A stretch of 64,000 nucleotides of DNA from Caldilineaceae bacterium (GTDB taxonomy: Bacteria; Chloroflexota; Anaerolineae; Caldilineales; Caldilineaceae), in the NCBI GenBank assembly GCA_026645575.1, contig JAPKMW010000049.1, forward strand, positions 1-64,000, given 5' to 3'. Both the position numbers and the translations under genes were made by a program. Under the pieces are notes generated by a model, which searched no databases, was not told the DNA's origin, and saw only the letters and a program-made list of their open reading frames with translations. The number at the start of each line of letters is the position of its first letter. Position 1 is the stretch's first letter. Shown one piece after another: positions 35,760 to 45,022 of this stretch.

Positions 35760-35990
35760 ATGGCTATGACGCACTATATTCAACGAACCGTAACCATTAC
35801 GATTATTGAGACCTTGACATTGATCTGGGTTTGCACCAATCATGACGACGCAGCGACGACAAGGGATGCGCTGACGACGGCAGCCCCATTGGCCGCCTGT
35901 TCGATCAATCGCATTACATCAACGGTAAACACAACCTTGTTGCCTGCCCCGACAACGTTACCTGCCCCCGCAAAGGAAGAACAGAAATGA
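35760..35990 (+). CDS. Small protein translationally coupled to the metzincin gene
   Basis: A 76-residue protein starting at ATG 35760 (or 35766), with no recognised family. It has a Thr/Ile-rich first half (MTHYIQRTVTITIIETLTLI), one Trp-Val-Cys, an acidic patch, and a Thr/Pro-rich end (LLPAPTTLPAPAKEEQK). No clean membrane helix or signal peptide. Its TGA overlaps the next ATG (ATGA at 35987-35990). The start lies on the -10 hexamer of the predicted promoter, so either the promoter or the start is slightly misplaced. The overlap argues that it is translated; function is unknown. Confidence 0.45.
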   Translation: MAMTHYIQRTVTITIIETLTLIWVCTNHDDAATTRDALTTAAPLAACSINRITSTVNTTLLPAPTTLPAPAKEEQK

Positions 35991-38900
35991 AACGCATAAA
36001 GAACAGTTTGATCATCCCTAGCCTATTATTGCTCACTCTTGCCCTCTCTAATGCACCGCTCCTCTGGGCTGCACCCCAAAATATTGTAGTCGGTGACGGT
36101 ACGCCGGAAAGTTGTAACAATAACACGCTCGGCGCCGCCTTGACGGCTGAGGGGGTTGTCACCTTCAACTGCGGCCCCAATCCGCATACGATTGTGGCCG
36201 ACACTTATGTCATCAACCATGCCATCACGATTGCGGGCGCTGATCTTATCACCCTGGATGGTGAAAATTTGCGTCAGCTTTTTATCGTCCAAAGCGGCGC
36301 TGCACTAACACTCGAACATTTGACCTTGACCCAGGGCAACTGGGCCGGCAATGGCGGGGCCATTGCCAACTATGGTACGCTGACCCTGAATTATACCACC
36401 GTGCGCGACAGTCGGGCCGAAGGCGAAAATGCCATCGGTGGCGCCATCTTTACGGAAGGGGGTGTTGTCACGCTCAATGATAGTCAGTTGCTCAACAACC
36501 GGGCGACGGCTGCCGGGGCCGGCCTGGCCAACCGCGGCGGGAGCGTGACCCTAGATCATAGCACAGTGCGCGGCAATGAAGCAGCGGATTACGCCGGCAT
36601 TGACAGCAGCGGCACGACGATTGTCCGCAACAGCACCATTGCCGAGAATATTGCCACCAGCAACTATGGCGGCGGCATCGGCATTCAGGGCGGTTCCTTG
36701 ACGCTGCAAGATTCTACTGTCTCTGCCAATCGCGCCCCACAGTCGATTGGCGGCGGCATTGCGGCCATCGGCGGTGTGACCTTGATTGAAAGGACGCAGA
36801 TCGCCGATAATGTCGGGGCCTGGGGCGGCGGCGGCCTCTATGTCAACCCCAACTTTGATGCCAACGTCACCGTGCGCGACAGCATCATCACGCGCAACAC
36901 GACCACCGCACAAGAGCCGCCGATCAGCAACCCGAATGTCTTTGGCGGCGGCGTCTATGGCAGCCGCAACCTGACGCTGGAACGAGTTACGGTAAGCGGG
37001 AATGTTGCCGGGGTCGGCGGCGGTCTTTTCTACTATCAAAATACCGGCGCCTTGACTGTGCGCGACAGCACCATCAGCGGCAATGTTGCCACCACCGGCG
37101 GCGGTGGCCTTTGGTTGAGCGGCAGCAGCCACATATTGACGAACGTGACGGTCAGCAACAACGCCGCGCAAAACGCTTATGGCGGCGGTCTCGTCAATGA
37201 TGGCGTGACTCAGGTTGAAAGCGCGACCTTCTACGGCAACGCCGCGGCGGCTGGTGACAACGTGGTCAACCGGGGACAACTGACGCTGCACAACACGATC
37301 CTGACGGCGCCGGCCCGCGCCGGCGTGAACTGCGGCGGTGACGCGCCGGTGGCAATCGCCTCTGCCGGCTATAACTTGGTCAGTGATGAAAGTTGCGCCC
37401 TTACCGCAACCGGTGATCAGCAAGGGGTTCATGCCTTGTTGGGGCCATTGGCTGATAACGGCGGCTCTACCCAAACCCATTTGCCCCAGCCCGGCAGTCC
37501 GACCATTGATAAAGGCGACAATTGCCCGACCACCGACCAGCGCGGCTTTGCCCGCCCCGCCGGCGCAGCCTGCGACATTGGCGCGGTAGAAACAGACGCT
37601 GAGCCGTCTGCACCAACCGCTACACCAACAGTAATGCCCACGGCCACCCCCACCACCCCACCAACAAATACCCCCTTTCCCATCACGCCCATTCCCACGC
37701 TTGTGACCAACTACGCGCTGACCGCCGTTGAGGTAACGCAGGGTATTCAGGATCTGCAAAACAGCGTGCCTTTGATTCGTGGCAAAGCAGCTTGGGTGCG
37801 CGCCCACGTCAAGCGCACCACCGGCAATCATGCCCCCGCCGTGAGCGCCCAACTATGGCGGATTGTCAACGGCGCCCGCAACGGCGATCCGATCTATCCG
37901 TCGAACCCCAGCGGCAAATTGATTCCCCTCAACGCTCCCAACCGCAGTCAGCTGAACGACGCGTTCTACTTCCCTGTACCGGCCGCTTGGCTCAACGCGT
38001 CCACCTTGCAGGTTGAAGTGGAAGTTAACCCGCAGGTGTTAAATCAGTGCAACCTGCCCCGCCCCTTCTGCCTCTTCTACTGGTGGCGCCTGGTCGATGA
38101 AACGAATTATAGTGACAATATCCTGCGCTCGGCGCTGCTTAACCTCCAAAGTGTGCCGCCCCTGCGTCTGCAACTCTACAATGTGGTCTATAGCAAAAAG
38201 GTCGGCAACACGACGAATTGGTACAGAGCCAACAACACCCAACTTTTCGAGATTGAAGATTGGTTGCGCCGCGCCTATCCAATTGCGGCGCTCAATTCCC
38301 GGCGCAGTGAGACCACCTTGGCTGAAGCCGGTATCTACCGCTGGGTAAAAGATGGTGAGGGCAAGGATGTCTACCAATTGCAAGCTGGTCTGGTTAACCA
38401 GCGGCTTGAATTAGTGCGCAACATTGACCAGGCATTCAACCCCGCCTTTAGCCGCCAGGCGCGCTACTATGGCGTGGTGACAGACGCGTCGGGTGACTTT
38501 TTGCGTGGCTTGGGCGGCGGCTTCATCGCCTCCGGCCCGACCGGCAATGTCACCGGCACAAGTTGGGCCTGGTGGGACACCGATAGCGGCAGCTATGGCG
38601 ATTGGTACGCCGGTCATGAGATCGGCCACACCTGGAATCGCTGGCATCCGGTGGCGGGGGGCTATGTCAACAAGGAGAACCCAGGCTGCGGTCACAGTCG
38701 CGATGATACAAACTACCCCTATCCCAACGCGGTCATTGGTGGCAAGAACCAGTTTATTCCTATTGGTATTGGTAACTTTCCCCAATGGTTGATTCTGCCG
38801 CCGGACCGCTACTATGGCTTTGACATTTTCCTGCGCGGGCCGGTGATCTATGGCCCAGACTGGACGGATATGATGTCCTATTGTGACAAACAGTGGATCT

Positions 38901-40234
38901 CGGACTACACCTATAACGCCATCCGCGCCCAGATGCAAAGCGAGGGATTGGTGCAAGCGGCGCAAGCAATGGGGTCGGCGGGCGAGTATGCGATGATTCA
39001 AGGCTCCTTTACCCAGGACCTGACCGCCGCCACGCTCGACACAATTCTGCACCTACCCAGTCCGGTTGGTCAGCCGCTGCCGGAACCAGGCGCCTTTGCT
39101 ATCCATCTGCGCGACGCCAACAACCTGCTGGCCAGCTATCCATTCACCCCGACCGTTTACGAAGACGCCGCTGACACCCATGCCTATTATATCAATGTCG
39201 CCGTGCCGTATCCGACCGGCGTCCAGAAGATCGAAGTGCGCAAGGGTAACTTGTTGCTGGATAGCCGCACCGTCACCGCTCATGCGCCGAATGTCACGGT
39301 TATCACGCCGAATGGTGGGGAGACGGTTGGGGAGGCGGGCGTCACGGCGACGTGGTCAATGAGCGATGCTGATGGCGATTCCCTGTCGGCAACGGTACTC
39401 TTTAGCCCAGATAATGGGCAAAGCTGGCAGACGCTGGCGGTTAACATCACCGATACGCAAGTCGCCTTGTCCTATGCGGCCCTGCCGGGAACGACTCAAG
39501 GTCGTATTCGCGTGTTGGTGACGGATGGGGTCAACACCGCGCAAGCGGAGTCGGCTGCCGCCTTCACCGTTGCCCAACATGCGCCCCAAGCTGCTATCCT
39601 CGCGCCGGCAGCCGACGCCACCTTTGTGGTGAGCCAAACGGTGCTGTTGCACGGCAGCGGTTACGATGTGGAGGATGGTCTGTTATCTGGTAGCGCCTTT
39701 GTCTGGCAGTCGGATCGCGATGGGATGCTGGGGACGGGGAGCGAACTAGCCATCAACACGCTCTCAGTGGGAACGCACGTCATCACCCTGCGCGTCACTG
39801 ATAGCGACAACCAGACGACGACCGCCAACCGCACAATCATAGTGGGGGCGGATCTGACCACGGCGCCCGCCATCCTGGCGGTGGCGCCCCAGACGATCCA
39901 GTTCAGCGCCATTGTTGGCTCGACGGCCCAGCCGACCCTCACCCTGGCGCTGCGCGACAGCAATGCCGCTACTGGTGTAACAACACCGTTGACCTGGAAT
40001 GCCACCACCGACGCCCCCTGGCTCACCCTCGGCCAGAGCAGCGGCAGCACCCCCAGCGATATTCGCCTGAGCGCTGCCCCCGTTGGCTTGCCCGTCGGCA
40101 TCTACACCACAACGGTGACGGTGACAGCCGCGAATGGCAATCGCCAATCTGTACCGGTGCAACTGGATGTCTTGCCGGTCAGCGTCGCGCCGTCTACCGG
40201 AACTGCACTTTACCTGCCGTTAATTCGGCGGTAA
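35987..40234 (+). CDS. Giant secreted beta-helix / metzincin-like protease
   Basis: A 1415-residue secreted protein. A signal peptide (cut near residue 29) is followed by a right-handed parallel beta-helix (about 50-510) of repeats such as GGGLYVNPNFDANVTVRDS, closing with a DQRGFARPAGAACDIGAVE cap. A Thr/Pro linker (about 545-570) leads to a zinc protease domain: HEIGHTWNRWH (H877, E878, H881, H887) fits the metzincin HEXXHXXGXXH pattern with Asn for Gly, and DMMSYC gives the Met-turn (M963). Two or more Ig-like domains follow (VTVITPNGGETVGEAGVTA, SYAALPGTTQGRIRV). The protein ends in LYLPLIRR. Probably cell-surface or extracellular; substrate unknown. Confidence 0.85.
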   Translation: MKRIKNSLIIPSLLLLTLALSNAPLLWAAPQNIVVGDGTPESCNNNTLGAALTAEGVVTFNCGPNPHTIVADTYVINHAITIAGADLITLDGENLRQLFIVQSGAALTLEHLTLTQGNWAGNGGAIANYGTLTLNYTTVRDSRAEGENAIGGAIFTEGGVVTLNDSQLLNNRATAAGAGLANRGGSVTLDHSTVRGNEAADYAGIDSSGTTIVRNSTIAENIATSNYGGGIGIQGGSLTLQDSTVSANRAPQSIGGGIAAIGGVTLIERTQIADNVGAWGGGGLYVNPNFDANVTVRDSIITRNTTTAQEPPISNPNVFGGGVYGSRNLTLERVTVSGNVAGVGGGLFYYQNTGALTVRDSTISGNVATTGGGGLWLSGSSHILTNVTVSNNAAQNAYGGGLVNDGVTQVESATFYGNAAAAGDNVVNRGQLTLHNTILTAPARAGVNCGGDAPVAIASAGYNLVSDESCALTATGDQQGVHALLGPLADNGGSTQTHLPQPGSPTIDKGDNCPTTDQRGFARPAGAACDIGAVETDAEPSAPTATPTVMPTATPTTPPTNTPFPITPIPTLVTNYALTAVEVTQGIQDLQNSVPLIRGKAAWVRAHVKRTTGNHAPAVSAQLWRIVNGARNGDPIYPSNPSGKLIPLNAPNRSQLNDAFYFPVPAAWLNASTLQVEVEVNPQVLNQCNLPRPFCLFYWWRLVDETNYSDNILRSALLNLQSVPPLRLQLYNVVYSKKVGNTTNWYRANNTQLFEIEDWLRRAYPIAALNSRRSETTLAEAGIYRWVKDGEGKDVYQLQAGLVNQRLELVRNIDQAFNPAFSRQARYYGVVTDASGDFLRGLGGGFIASGPTGNVTGTSWAWWDTDSGSYGDWYAGHEIGHTWNRWHPVAGGYVNKENPGCGHSRDDTNYPYPNAVIGGKNQFIPIGIGNFPQWLILPPDRYYGFDIFLRGPVIYGPDWTDMMSYCDKQWISDYTYNAIRAQMQSEGLVQAAQAMGSAGEYAMIQGSFTQDLTAATLDTILHLPSPVGQPLPEPGAFAIHLRDANNLLASYPFTPTVYEDAADTHAYYINVAVPYPTGVQKIEVRKGNLLLDSRTVTAHAPNVTVITPNGGETVGEAGVTATWSMSDADGDSLSATVLFSPDNGQSWQTLAVNITDTQVALSYAALPGTTQGRIRVLVTDGVNTAQAESAAAFTVAQHAPQAAILAPAADATFVVSQTVLLHGSGYDVEDGLLSGSAFVWQSDRDGMLGTGSELAINTLSVGTHVITLRVTDSDNQTTTANRTIIVGADLTTAPAILAVAPQTIQFSAIVGSTAQPTLTLALRDSNAATGVTTPLTWNATTDAPWLTLGQSSGSTPSDIRLSAAPVGLPVGIYTTTVTVTAANGNRQSVPVQLDVLPVSVAPSTGTALYLPLIRR

Positions 40235-40280
40235 TTTGTAAAGAGGGGAACAGGTTCGTATCTGTTCCCCTCTTTACAAA
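40235..40280. terminator. Terminator after the metzincin gene
   Basis: TTTGTAAAGAGGGGAACAG (40235-40253) is exactly complementary to 40262-40280 around an eight-base loop. It begins at the base after the stop codon. Both strands end in a T/A tract, fitting a bidirectional terminator. Confidence 0.7.
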
Positions 40281-40375
40281 CGCTACGCCCGCTGATGCGA
40301 GCAAGGGATTTGGGAAAAGCTGCATACCTAAAGCCAAAGCGTTGATCAACCAGCTTCGCTTTGAGTTGCTTTACC

Positions 40376-40753
40376 TCAATCGCCGCTGTAAGCCATCTCC
40401 GGCTGGGGCATTGTGGTGGTCACCTGGTTGCCTTGCTTCCCCCACAGCACGCGCCAGAGAATCTGCGGGTGGAAAAGGCTGGTTGGCGCAGCCATTAAAT
40501 TCATCACCTTGAGAAAAGCGGTATAGACTATTGTATCATGATGGGTGGCTTGATGAACTTTGGTGACATAGGCATTGATCAGATCCGTGCCGGCGGGTTT
40601 CTTGCCCTTAGTCTCCGGGTAGCGGAAATCTTCACCGACGGCCAACTGCCACGGAATCTCCACAACCTTGGCGGCGGCTTTAAAGAAGTCGCGCCAGAGG
40701 CCGGTGAGAGCTGGACGACCAGCCAACAACCGGTCCAGCGCCGCCGCTTGCAT
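40376..40753 (-). pseudogene. C-terminal fragment of an FAD-dependent monooxygenase
   Basis: A 125-codon open frame that resembles the last part of FAD-binding monooxygenases/halogenase-like oxidoreductases (FFKAAAKVVEIPWQLAVGED, ATHHDTIVYTAFLKVMNL, PTSLFHPQILWRVL). It has no dinucleotide-binding GXGXXG motif or other catalytic part, which lie in the missing N-terminal three quarters. The frame begins exactly where the MITE-like element starts (40761), which supplies a stop codon. I take it as a gene cut by the element or by an accompanying deletion. Confidence 0.65.
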
Positions 40754-40760
40754 AGCTAGG

Positions 40761-40890
40761 GAACACTACAGCGGATTTAGGAAGGAACGGATGCCTTTGT
40801 ACCTGACCAGCCGCCGGTCATCGGGACCGGCGAAGGGGTCGCGGCCCGCGCGGGCAGATCTGTTCCCACTTAAATCCGTTGCAGTGTTCA
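40761..40890. mobile_element. MITE-like element with 33-bp terminal inverted repeats
   Basis: The ends are imperfect inverted repeats: 40762-40794 begins GAACACTACAGCGGATTTAG and 40857-40889, read on the other strand, begins GAACACTGCAACGGATTTAA. The 60-base centre holds a GCCGGTC/GACCGGC stem and no gene. It separates a gene remnant from the MFS-HEAT gene and provides the latter's stop codon (TCA, 40888-40890). No target duplication was identified. Confidence 0.7.
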
Positions 40891-43158
40891 CGGTTTCTCA
40901 CTCAGCTCATACAGGGTGTGGAGGGGCAGCAACAAATACTCAAGCCGAGTGGCGCCGAGTTGGGTTAATTGTTGGGCGCAGTCGGTTAGGACAACGCGCG
41001 CCTCTTCTGGTAAGCGTTCCAATGGCAGATGGTCAATCAACATTTGCAAGTGCGTGGCGCCGCCAATCAAATCGTTATGGGCGAGTAGATCACTTACTCG
41101 ATCCAGGACAGTGACCGCTGGTCCCGCTTCTCCGGCCAATTTGCCGATCTTGCGACGCAAGCCGGCAGCGGCTTGCGCCAGCGCCGTGCCAGTTTCGGTC
41201 CTTGTCTGGCGGAGTAACTGGATGAAATAATGTTCGTCGCCCACAGTGCGCGCCACGGCCAATGCCAACTCCATACGGATGCTTTCATCATCGGCTTCGT
41301 GCAACAAGGTTAACAAAATCGGCGTCGCTTCTTTGGCCTTGAGCTTACCCAGCGCCGAGGCATAGGCGATGCGCAGACCATAATCCGGCTCAACGTGCAG
41401 GCGTGTCAACAATTCGGGAATGCTGTCACGGTCGCCTAGCGTCGCCAGGGAACGGGCGCAATGGGATTGGATCGAGCGGTAGGTAGAGTTTAACCCTTCA
41501 CGCAGCGGCGGCAAGGCGCGGGCATCTTCCATCCGCCCCAAGGCCCAAGCGGCGATCACACTGAGCGCTGGCGATTTGCCTTGCATGATGGCAATCAACT
41601 CATCGGTCAGACGGGGGTCGGGGCGCATGCGGGCAATGGAGATGATCGCTTCGTAGCGCACATTAAAGCGCGGGTCGCGCAGGGCGTCGAGCAGTTCATC
41701 GACGGTCAAGTGGCTTTGCGCTTGACCCAGCCGCTCAGTCATAAAGACAGCGGCCCGTTCATCGTGGGCGCGATGGTAGCGGATCATCGACTCGAAGGCG
41801 CGCAATGGGTTGCCCTGCAAAAAGAGACCGGCAAATTGCCCGGTGCTGACACCGCTGTCGCCGCGCACCTGGCGAAAGATCCAGAGGCTGGCCGCCGTTA
41901 AGAGCAAGGCCAATGCCATGAGAACGGTGTATTGGTCAAACTGCCACGCCCCGACCTGGAAGGAAAAGCCCGCCATTGCATCCAACGCTCGTCCGCCCAA
42001 CATCTGGCTTGTCCCGGTGATAATGCCGGCCAGGGCATAGTAGAGCGCCATATATTCGGTGCTTTGCGCCGCCGGCACCACGTTGACAAAGAGCAGCCGC
42101 GCCGAGCCAATCGCCCAGCCCACATCGCCGATCCCCTGAAGAACAGCAATGCCCAGCGCCATTGGCAGGCTCCAATCTGAATGATGGGGCAGGAGAAACC
42201 ACAACACCGGTAAGAGCAGCCGAAGGATCAACCCGCTCATCATCACCGGTTTGCTGCCATAACGATCTGACGCCCAGCCCCAGAGATAGCCGGCCACCAG
42301 CCCACCGGCCAATGCCCCGATGCTCAAACGCACCACGTTACTTTCACTCAGGCCGACTGTCTGGCGCATAAAGAGGGGCAGAAAGGAGAGGAGTGGGGTA
42401 AAGCCGACAATGATCAGCCCGACCCCCAGCATGTACCGACGGAAGTTGGCATCACGGCCGACCGCCAATACGCGGCGGAGATCAACACCGGCAGCAGTGG
42501 CCCGTGGCGCGCCCCCCGGCACTTGGGCATAGGCCCAGACGGAAATAAAGCCCGCCACCAGGCCGGCGCTGATTAAGATCATAAAACCAGTCAAGCCTGT
42601 GGTCTGTTCGATCACAAAACCGGCAATGAGTACCACCAGAAAGCTGGCAATGGTGCAAAAGAGGTTGCTGGTGGCGTAATATTTGCCGCGGACGCTATCG
42701 GGAATATATTCCTGCACCCAGGGAAAGGCTGCGGTATCTGCCGTTGCCTTGCAAAGGGCGAAACCGGCGGTAATCCCGGCGACAAAGAGCGAGGCGACGC
42801 CAGTGCCAAAGGTGGCGGCCACCCACGGTGTCAGTAACAGAAAGCAGGTGATAACCTTGCGCAGCCCGAAGAAGGTGACAAAGGTGCGCTTATAGCCAAA
42901 GCGAGCCGCCGCTGGTGCAATCAAGAGCGCCAGCGTCCCGGCAAAGGGGATGAGCGAGAGCAGCGAGCCGATCTCGGTCTTATTGAGGCCCAGCTTATCC
43001 AGAAAGAGGATAAAGACAGAGCCAAAGAAGATCAACTGGGAAAAGATGGTAATGCTGGTGTCGGCGGCAATGCTCCAGGGCAGGCCGCGCAGCTTCTCGA
43101 CATTGGTTGGTTCAATGGGGGGCGGTTCCGTTTGTGTTGGTGAGGCAGTTGTGATCAT
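40888..43158 (-). CDS. MFS transporter fused to HEAT repeats
   Basis: A 756-residue membrane protein. Residues about 30-440 form a twelve-helix major facilitator with FFGSVFILFLDKLGLNKTEI, the inter-helix GYKRTFVTFFGLRK motif and DRYGSKPVMMSG in the second half. Residues about 480-700 are soluble HEAT-like repeats (LLDALRDPRFNVRYEAIISI, PPLREGLNSTYRSIQSHCAR, LLHEADDESIRMELALAVAR), which would sit in the cytoplasm. The fusion suggests a transporter regulated by, or acting as, a protein-binding platform. The stop codon lies in a MITE-like end, so the last residues may differ from the ancestral C-terminus. Substrate unknown. Confidence 0.85.
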   Translation of the reverse strand: MITTASPTQTEPPPIEPTNVEKLRGLPWSIAADTSITIFSQLIFFGSVFILFLDKLGLNKTEIGSLLSLIPFAGTLALLIAPAAARFGYKRTFVTFFGLRKVITCFLLLTPWVAATFGTGVASLFVAGITAGFALCKATADTAAFPWVQEYIPDSVRGKYYATSNLFCTIASFLVVLIAGFVIEQTTGLTGFMILISAGLVAGFISVWAYAQVPGGAPRATAAGVDLRRVLAVGRDANFRRYMLGVGLIIVGFTPLLSFLPLFMRQTVGLSESNVVRLSIGALAGGLVAGYLWGWASDRYGSKPVMMSGLILRLLLPVLWFLLPHHSDWSLPMALGIAVLQGIGDVGWAIGSARLLFVNVVPAAQSTEYMALYYALAGIITGTSQMLGGRALDAMAGFSFQVGAWQFDQYTVLMALALLLTAASLWIFRQVRGDSGVSTGQFAGLFLQGNPLRAFESMIRYHRAHDERAAVFMTERLGQAQSHLTVDELLDALRDPRFNVRYEAIISIARMRPDPRLTDELIAIMQGKSPALSVIAAWALGRMEDARALPPLREGLNSTYRSIQSHCARSLATLGDRDSIPELLTRLHVEPDYGLRIAYASALGKLKAKEATPILLTLLHEADDESIRMELALAVARTVGDEHYFIQLLRQTRTETGTALAQAAAGLRRKIGKLAGEAGPAVTVLDRVSDLLAHNDLIGGATHLQMLIDHLPLERLPEEARVVLTDCAQQLTQLGATRLEYLLLPLHTLYELSEKP

Positions 43159-43319
43159 GGCACTCTTGGTTCATCAATCAAGCAGGATTCGTCATGATCG
43201 TAAGTATACTGCAAGTGGGGCTAGAATCACTAGTAGAACAGGGGGATAGTGTTCTGTCGATGAAGATCAAAGCTATTTCGTAGCCGGTCTTTACCAACCA
43301 TCCAACGGTAGAGAGGACG

Positions 43320-43964
43320 TTAGCGCGCCCGCGACTTGCCCAAGCGTAGCACGAACGCATTAATCAACGCCGAAATCACCAACAACAGTGCGCCCAACGC
43401 CAGGGCCAGGTCAAAGTTACCCTGACGCGTTTCCAAGACAATCGCCGTGGTCAGCACACGGGTCTGCCCCTCAATATTGCCGCCCACCAGCATCACTGCG
43501 CCCACCTCCGAGAAGATCCGCCCAAAGGCGGCAATGATTCCGACCAACACCCCACGGCGCGCTTCGCCTAACAACGTCCACATTTCTTGCCACGGCGACA
43601 CCGCCCAGGAACGCAACAGGGGGCGCAAGTCGGGGTTCAACGCCTCAAAAGCGCTTTGTGTCAACCCGGCCACCATCGGCAGCGCAATGATCACTTGGGC
43701 CACAATAATGGCACGCGGGGTAAAGAGCCACCCCCACGCGCCCAGCGGACCACTACGCGAAAGCAGCAAATAGATCAGCAAACCCACCACCACCGTGGGA
43801 AAGCCCATTCCCGTGTAGATCACCAGTTCCCACCAGCGCTTACTCCGCCCGGCATACAATCCCACCCACGCCCCCAATGGCACGCCCAGTAGCACGGCCA
43901 GGCAAAGCGCCACGCCGGAGGCGTAGAGTGATAAGCCGACTATGGGAAGAAGGGTTGACCACAT
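43320..43964 (-). CDS. tupB: Tungstate ABC transporter permease (TupB-like)
   Basis: A 214-residue inner-membrane permease with about five to six hydrophobic segments, related to CysW/ModB/TupB. Marks include SGVALCLAVLLGVPLGAWVG near residue 16, FPTVVVGLLIYLLLSRSGPL near 55, and the coupling EAA loop AFEALNPDLRPLLRSWAVSP near 107. It follows tupA with a 150-base gap that contains a palindromic element. No ATPase gene of the TupC type is nearby, so the transporter must borrow or encode its ATPase elsewhere. Tungstate rather than molybdate or sulfate is inferred from TupA next door. Confidence 0.85.
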   Translation of the reverse strand: MWSTLLPIVGLSLYASGVALCLAVLLGVPLGAWVGLYAGRSKRWWELVIYTGMGFPTVVVGLLIYLLLSRSGPLGAWGWLFTPRAIIVAQVIIALPMVAGLTQSAFEALNPDLRPLLRSWAVSPWQEMWTLLGEARRGVLVGIIAAFGRIFSEVGAVMLVGGNIEGQTRVLTTAIVLETRQGNFDLALALGALLLVISALINAFVLRLGKSRAR

Positions 43965-43975
43965 ATTTTTTAGTG

Positions 43976-44106
43976 AGGTAGTGGGACAGTAAATCAGTGG
44001 GGCAGTAATTAAATCACTGAGTAATCGTCCAAAAACAAGTTCCAGTTGCCATCTAGGCGTGCGGCGAGCAAATCTACAAGTTCTTTTTGGACGATTACTT
44101 ACTATC
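43976..44106. repeat. Palindromic element with 16-bp perfect inner arms
   Basis: AGTAATCGTCCAAAAA (44020-44035) and TTTTTGGACGATTACT (44084-44099) are exact complements. Outside them GTGGGACAGTAA-type words pair loosely with a CAGTGGGATAGTAA copy on the other strand. A 48-base centre contains a direct repeat ACAAGTTC/CAAGTTCC. It lies between tupA and tupB and could be a miniature mobile element. Confidence 0.55.
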
Positions 44107-44114
44107 CCACTGTT

Positions 44115-44990
44115 CTACTGGCTATTTGGGTAGAAAAGCGGCTGACCAAACGCCTCTTTGCCGTAGTCGCCAATTGCCTGCTGGGTTTCAGGAGCGGTGA
44201 GCCATTCGGCAAATTGGGTGGCCAGATCAAAGTTGACGCCAGGGTGTTTTTCCGGGTTGACCGGGATGACACCATAGGGATTGAGTAGCGCCTTGTCGCT
44301 ATTCTGGTCAATGACTGCGCCGCCAACCAGAATGGTCAAGCCGGGCAAATTTTCCTGCATAGAAAGCCAGGTGCCACGATCGGCCAGCGTGTAGGCTAAC
44401 TTTTCGTTGGCAAAAAGCAGGGTTTCGCCCATACCCTGGCCGACAGAAAGATACCAGCCACTCTCGACCGTTGGCGTAATGCCGGCGGCAGCCCACAAGC
44501 TCTTCTCTTTGGTGTGGGTGCCGGAATCATCACCGCGCGAGGCGAAGGGGGCGCTGGTTTCAGCAATTTTTAGCAATGCTTCTTTCGCCAACGTCACACC
44601 ACTAATCCCAGCCGGATCATCCGTTGGGCCAACGATGACATAATCATTGTACATCACATCCAGCCGGTTGACGCCCTCACCATCGGCCACAAATTTGTCT
44701 TCGCGGGCGCGGGCATGGACCAGCACAACGTCAGCATCCCCCTTTGCCCCAATTTCGAGCGCCTGCCCAGTCCCCACGGCAACAACATCGACACGGGCGT
44801 TATATTTTTGTTCAAAAGCCGGCAAAATCACATCCAACAACCCAGAGTCGGCGGTGCTGGTGGTGGTGGCAAGGCGTAATACCGCCGGTTCAGTTGTGGT
44901 TGCGGCTGTGTCGGACGGGGCGACAATGGGTTGACAAGCCGTGACCGTCAAGAGCAGTAGGCCAAAGAGAAAGTGCGTTAACCGATACAT
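44115..44990 (-). CDS. tupA: Tungstate-binding lipoprotein TupA
   Basis: A 291-residue lipoprotein (lipobox LTVTAC, Cys19) and the extracytoplasmic binding protein of a high-affinity oxyanion importer. The family signature is clear: LRLATTTSTADSGLLDVILP near residue 40, GTGQALEIGAKGDADVVLVH near 76, and RGDDSGTHTKEKSLWAAAG near 155, all around the oxyanion pocket. GAAGGAGACGCAGG precedes the ATG. It is transcribed after a ModE-like regulator gene, and a perfect palindrome lies 33 bases upstream. The metal feeds tungsten or molybdenum enzymes; none is encoded in the window. Confidence 0.9.
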   Translation of the reverse strand: MYRLTHFLFGLLLLTVTACQPIVAPSDTAATTTEPAVLRLATTTSTADSGLLDVILPAFEQKYNARVDVVAVGTGQALEIGAKGDADVVLVHARAREDKFVADGEGVNRLDVMYNDYVIVGPTDDPAGISGVTLAKEALLKIAETSAPFASRGDDSGTHTKEKSLWAAAGITPTVESGWYLSVGQGMGETLLFANEKLAYTLADRGTWLSMQENLPGLTILVGGAVIDQNSDKALLNPYGVIPVNPEKHPGVNFDLATQFAEWLTAPETQQAIGDYGKEAFGQPLFYPNSQ

Positions 44991-45022
44991 CCTGCGTCTC
45001 CTTCAATGAATTGATGGGTTAC

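Noticed and set aside
44021..44099. Real gene encoding ELVDLLAARLDGNWNLF
   Set aside because: No start codon or ribosome site; the frame coincides with a palindromic element.
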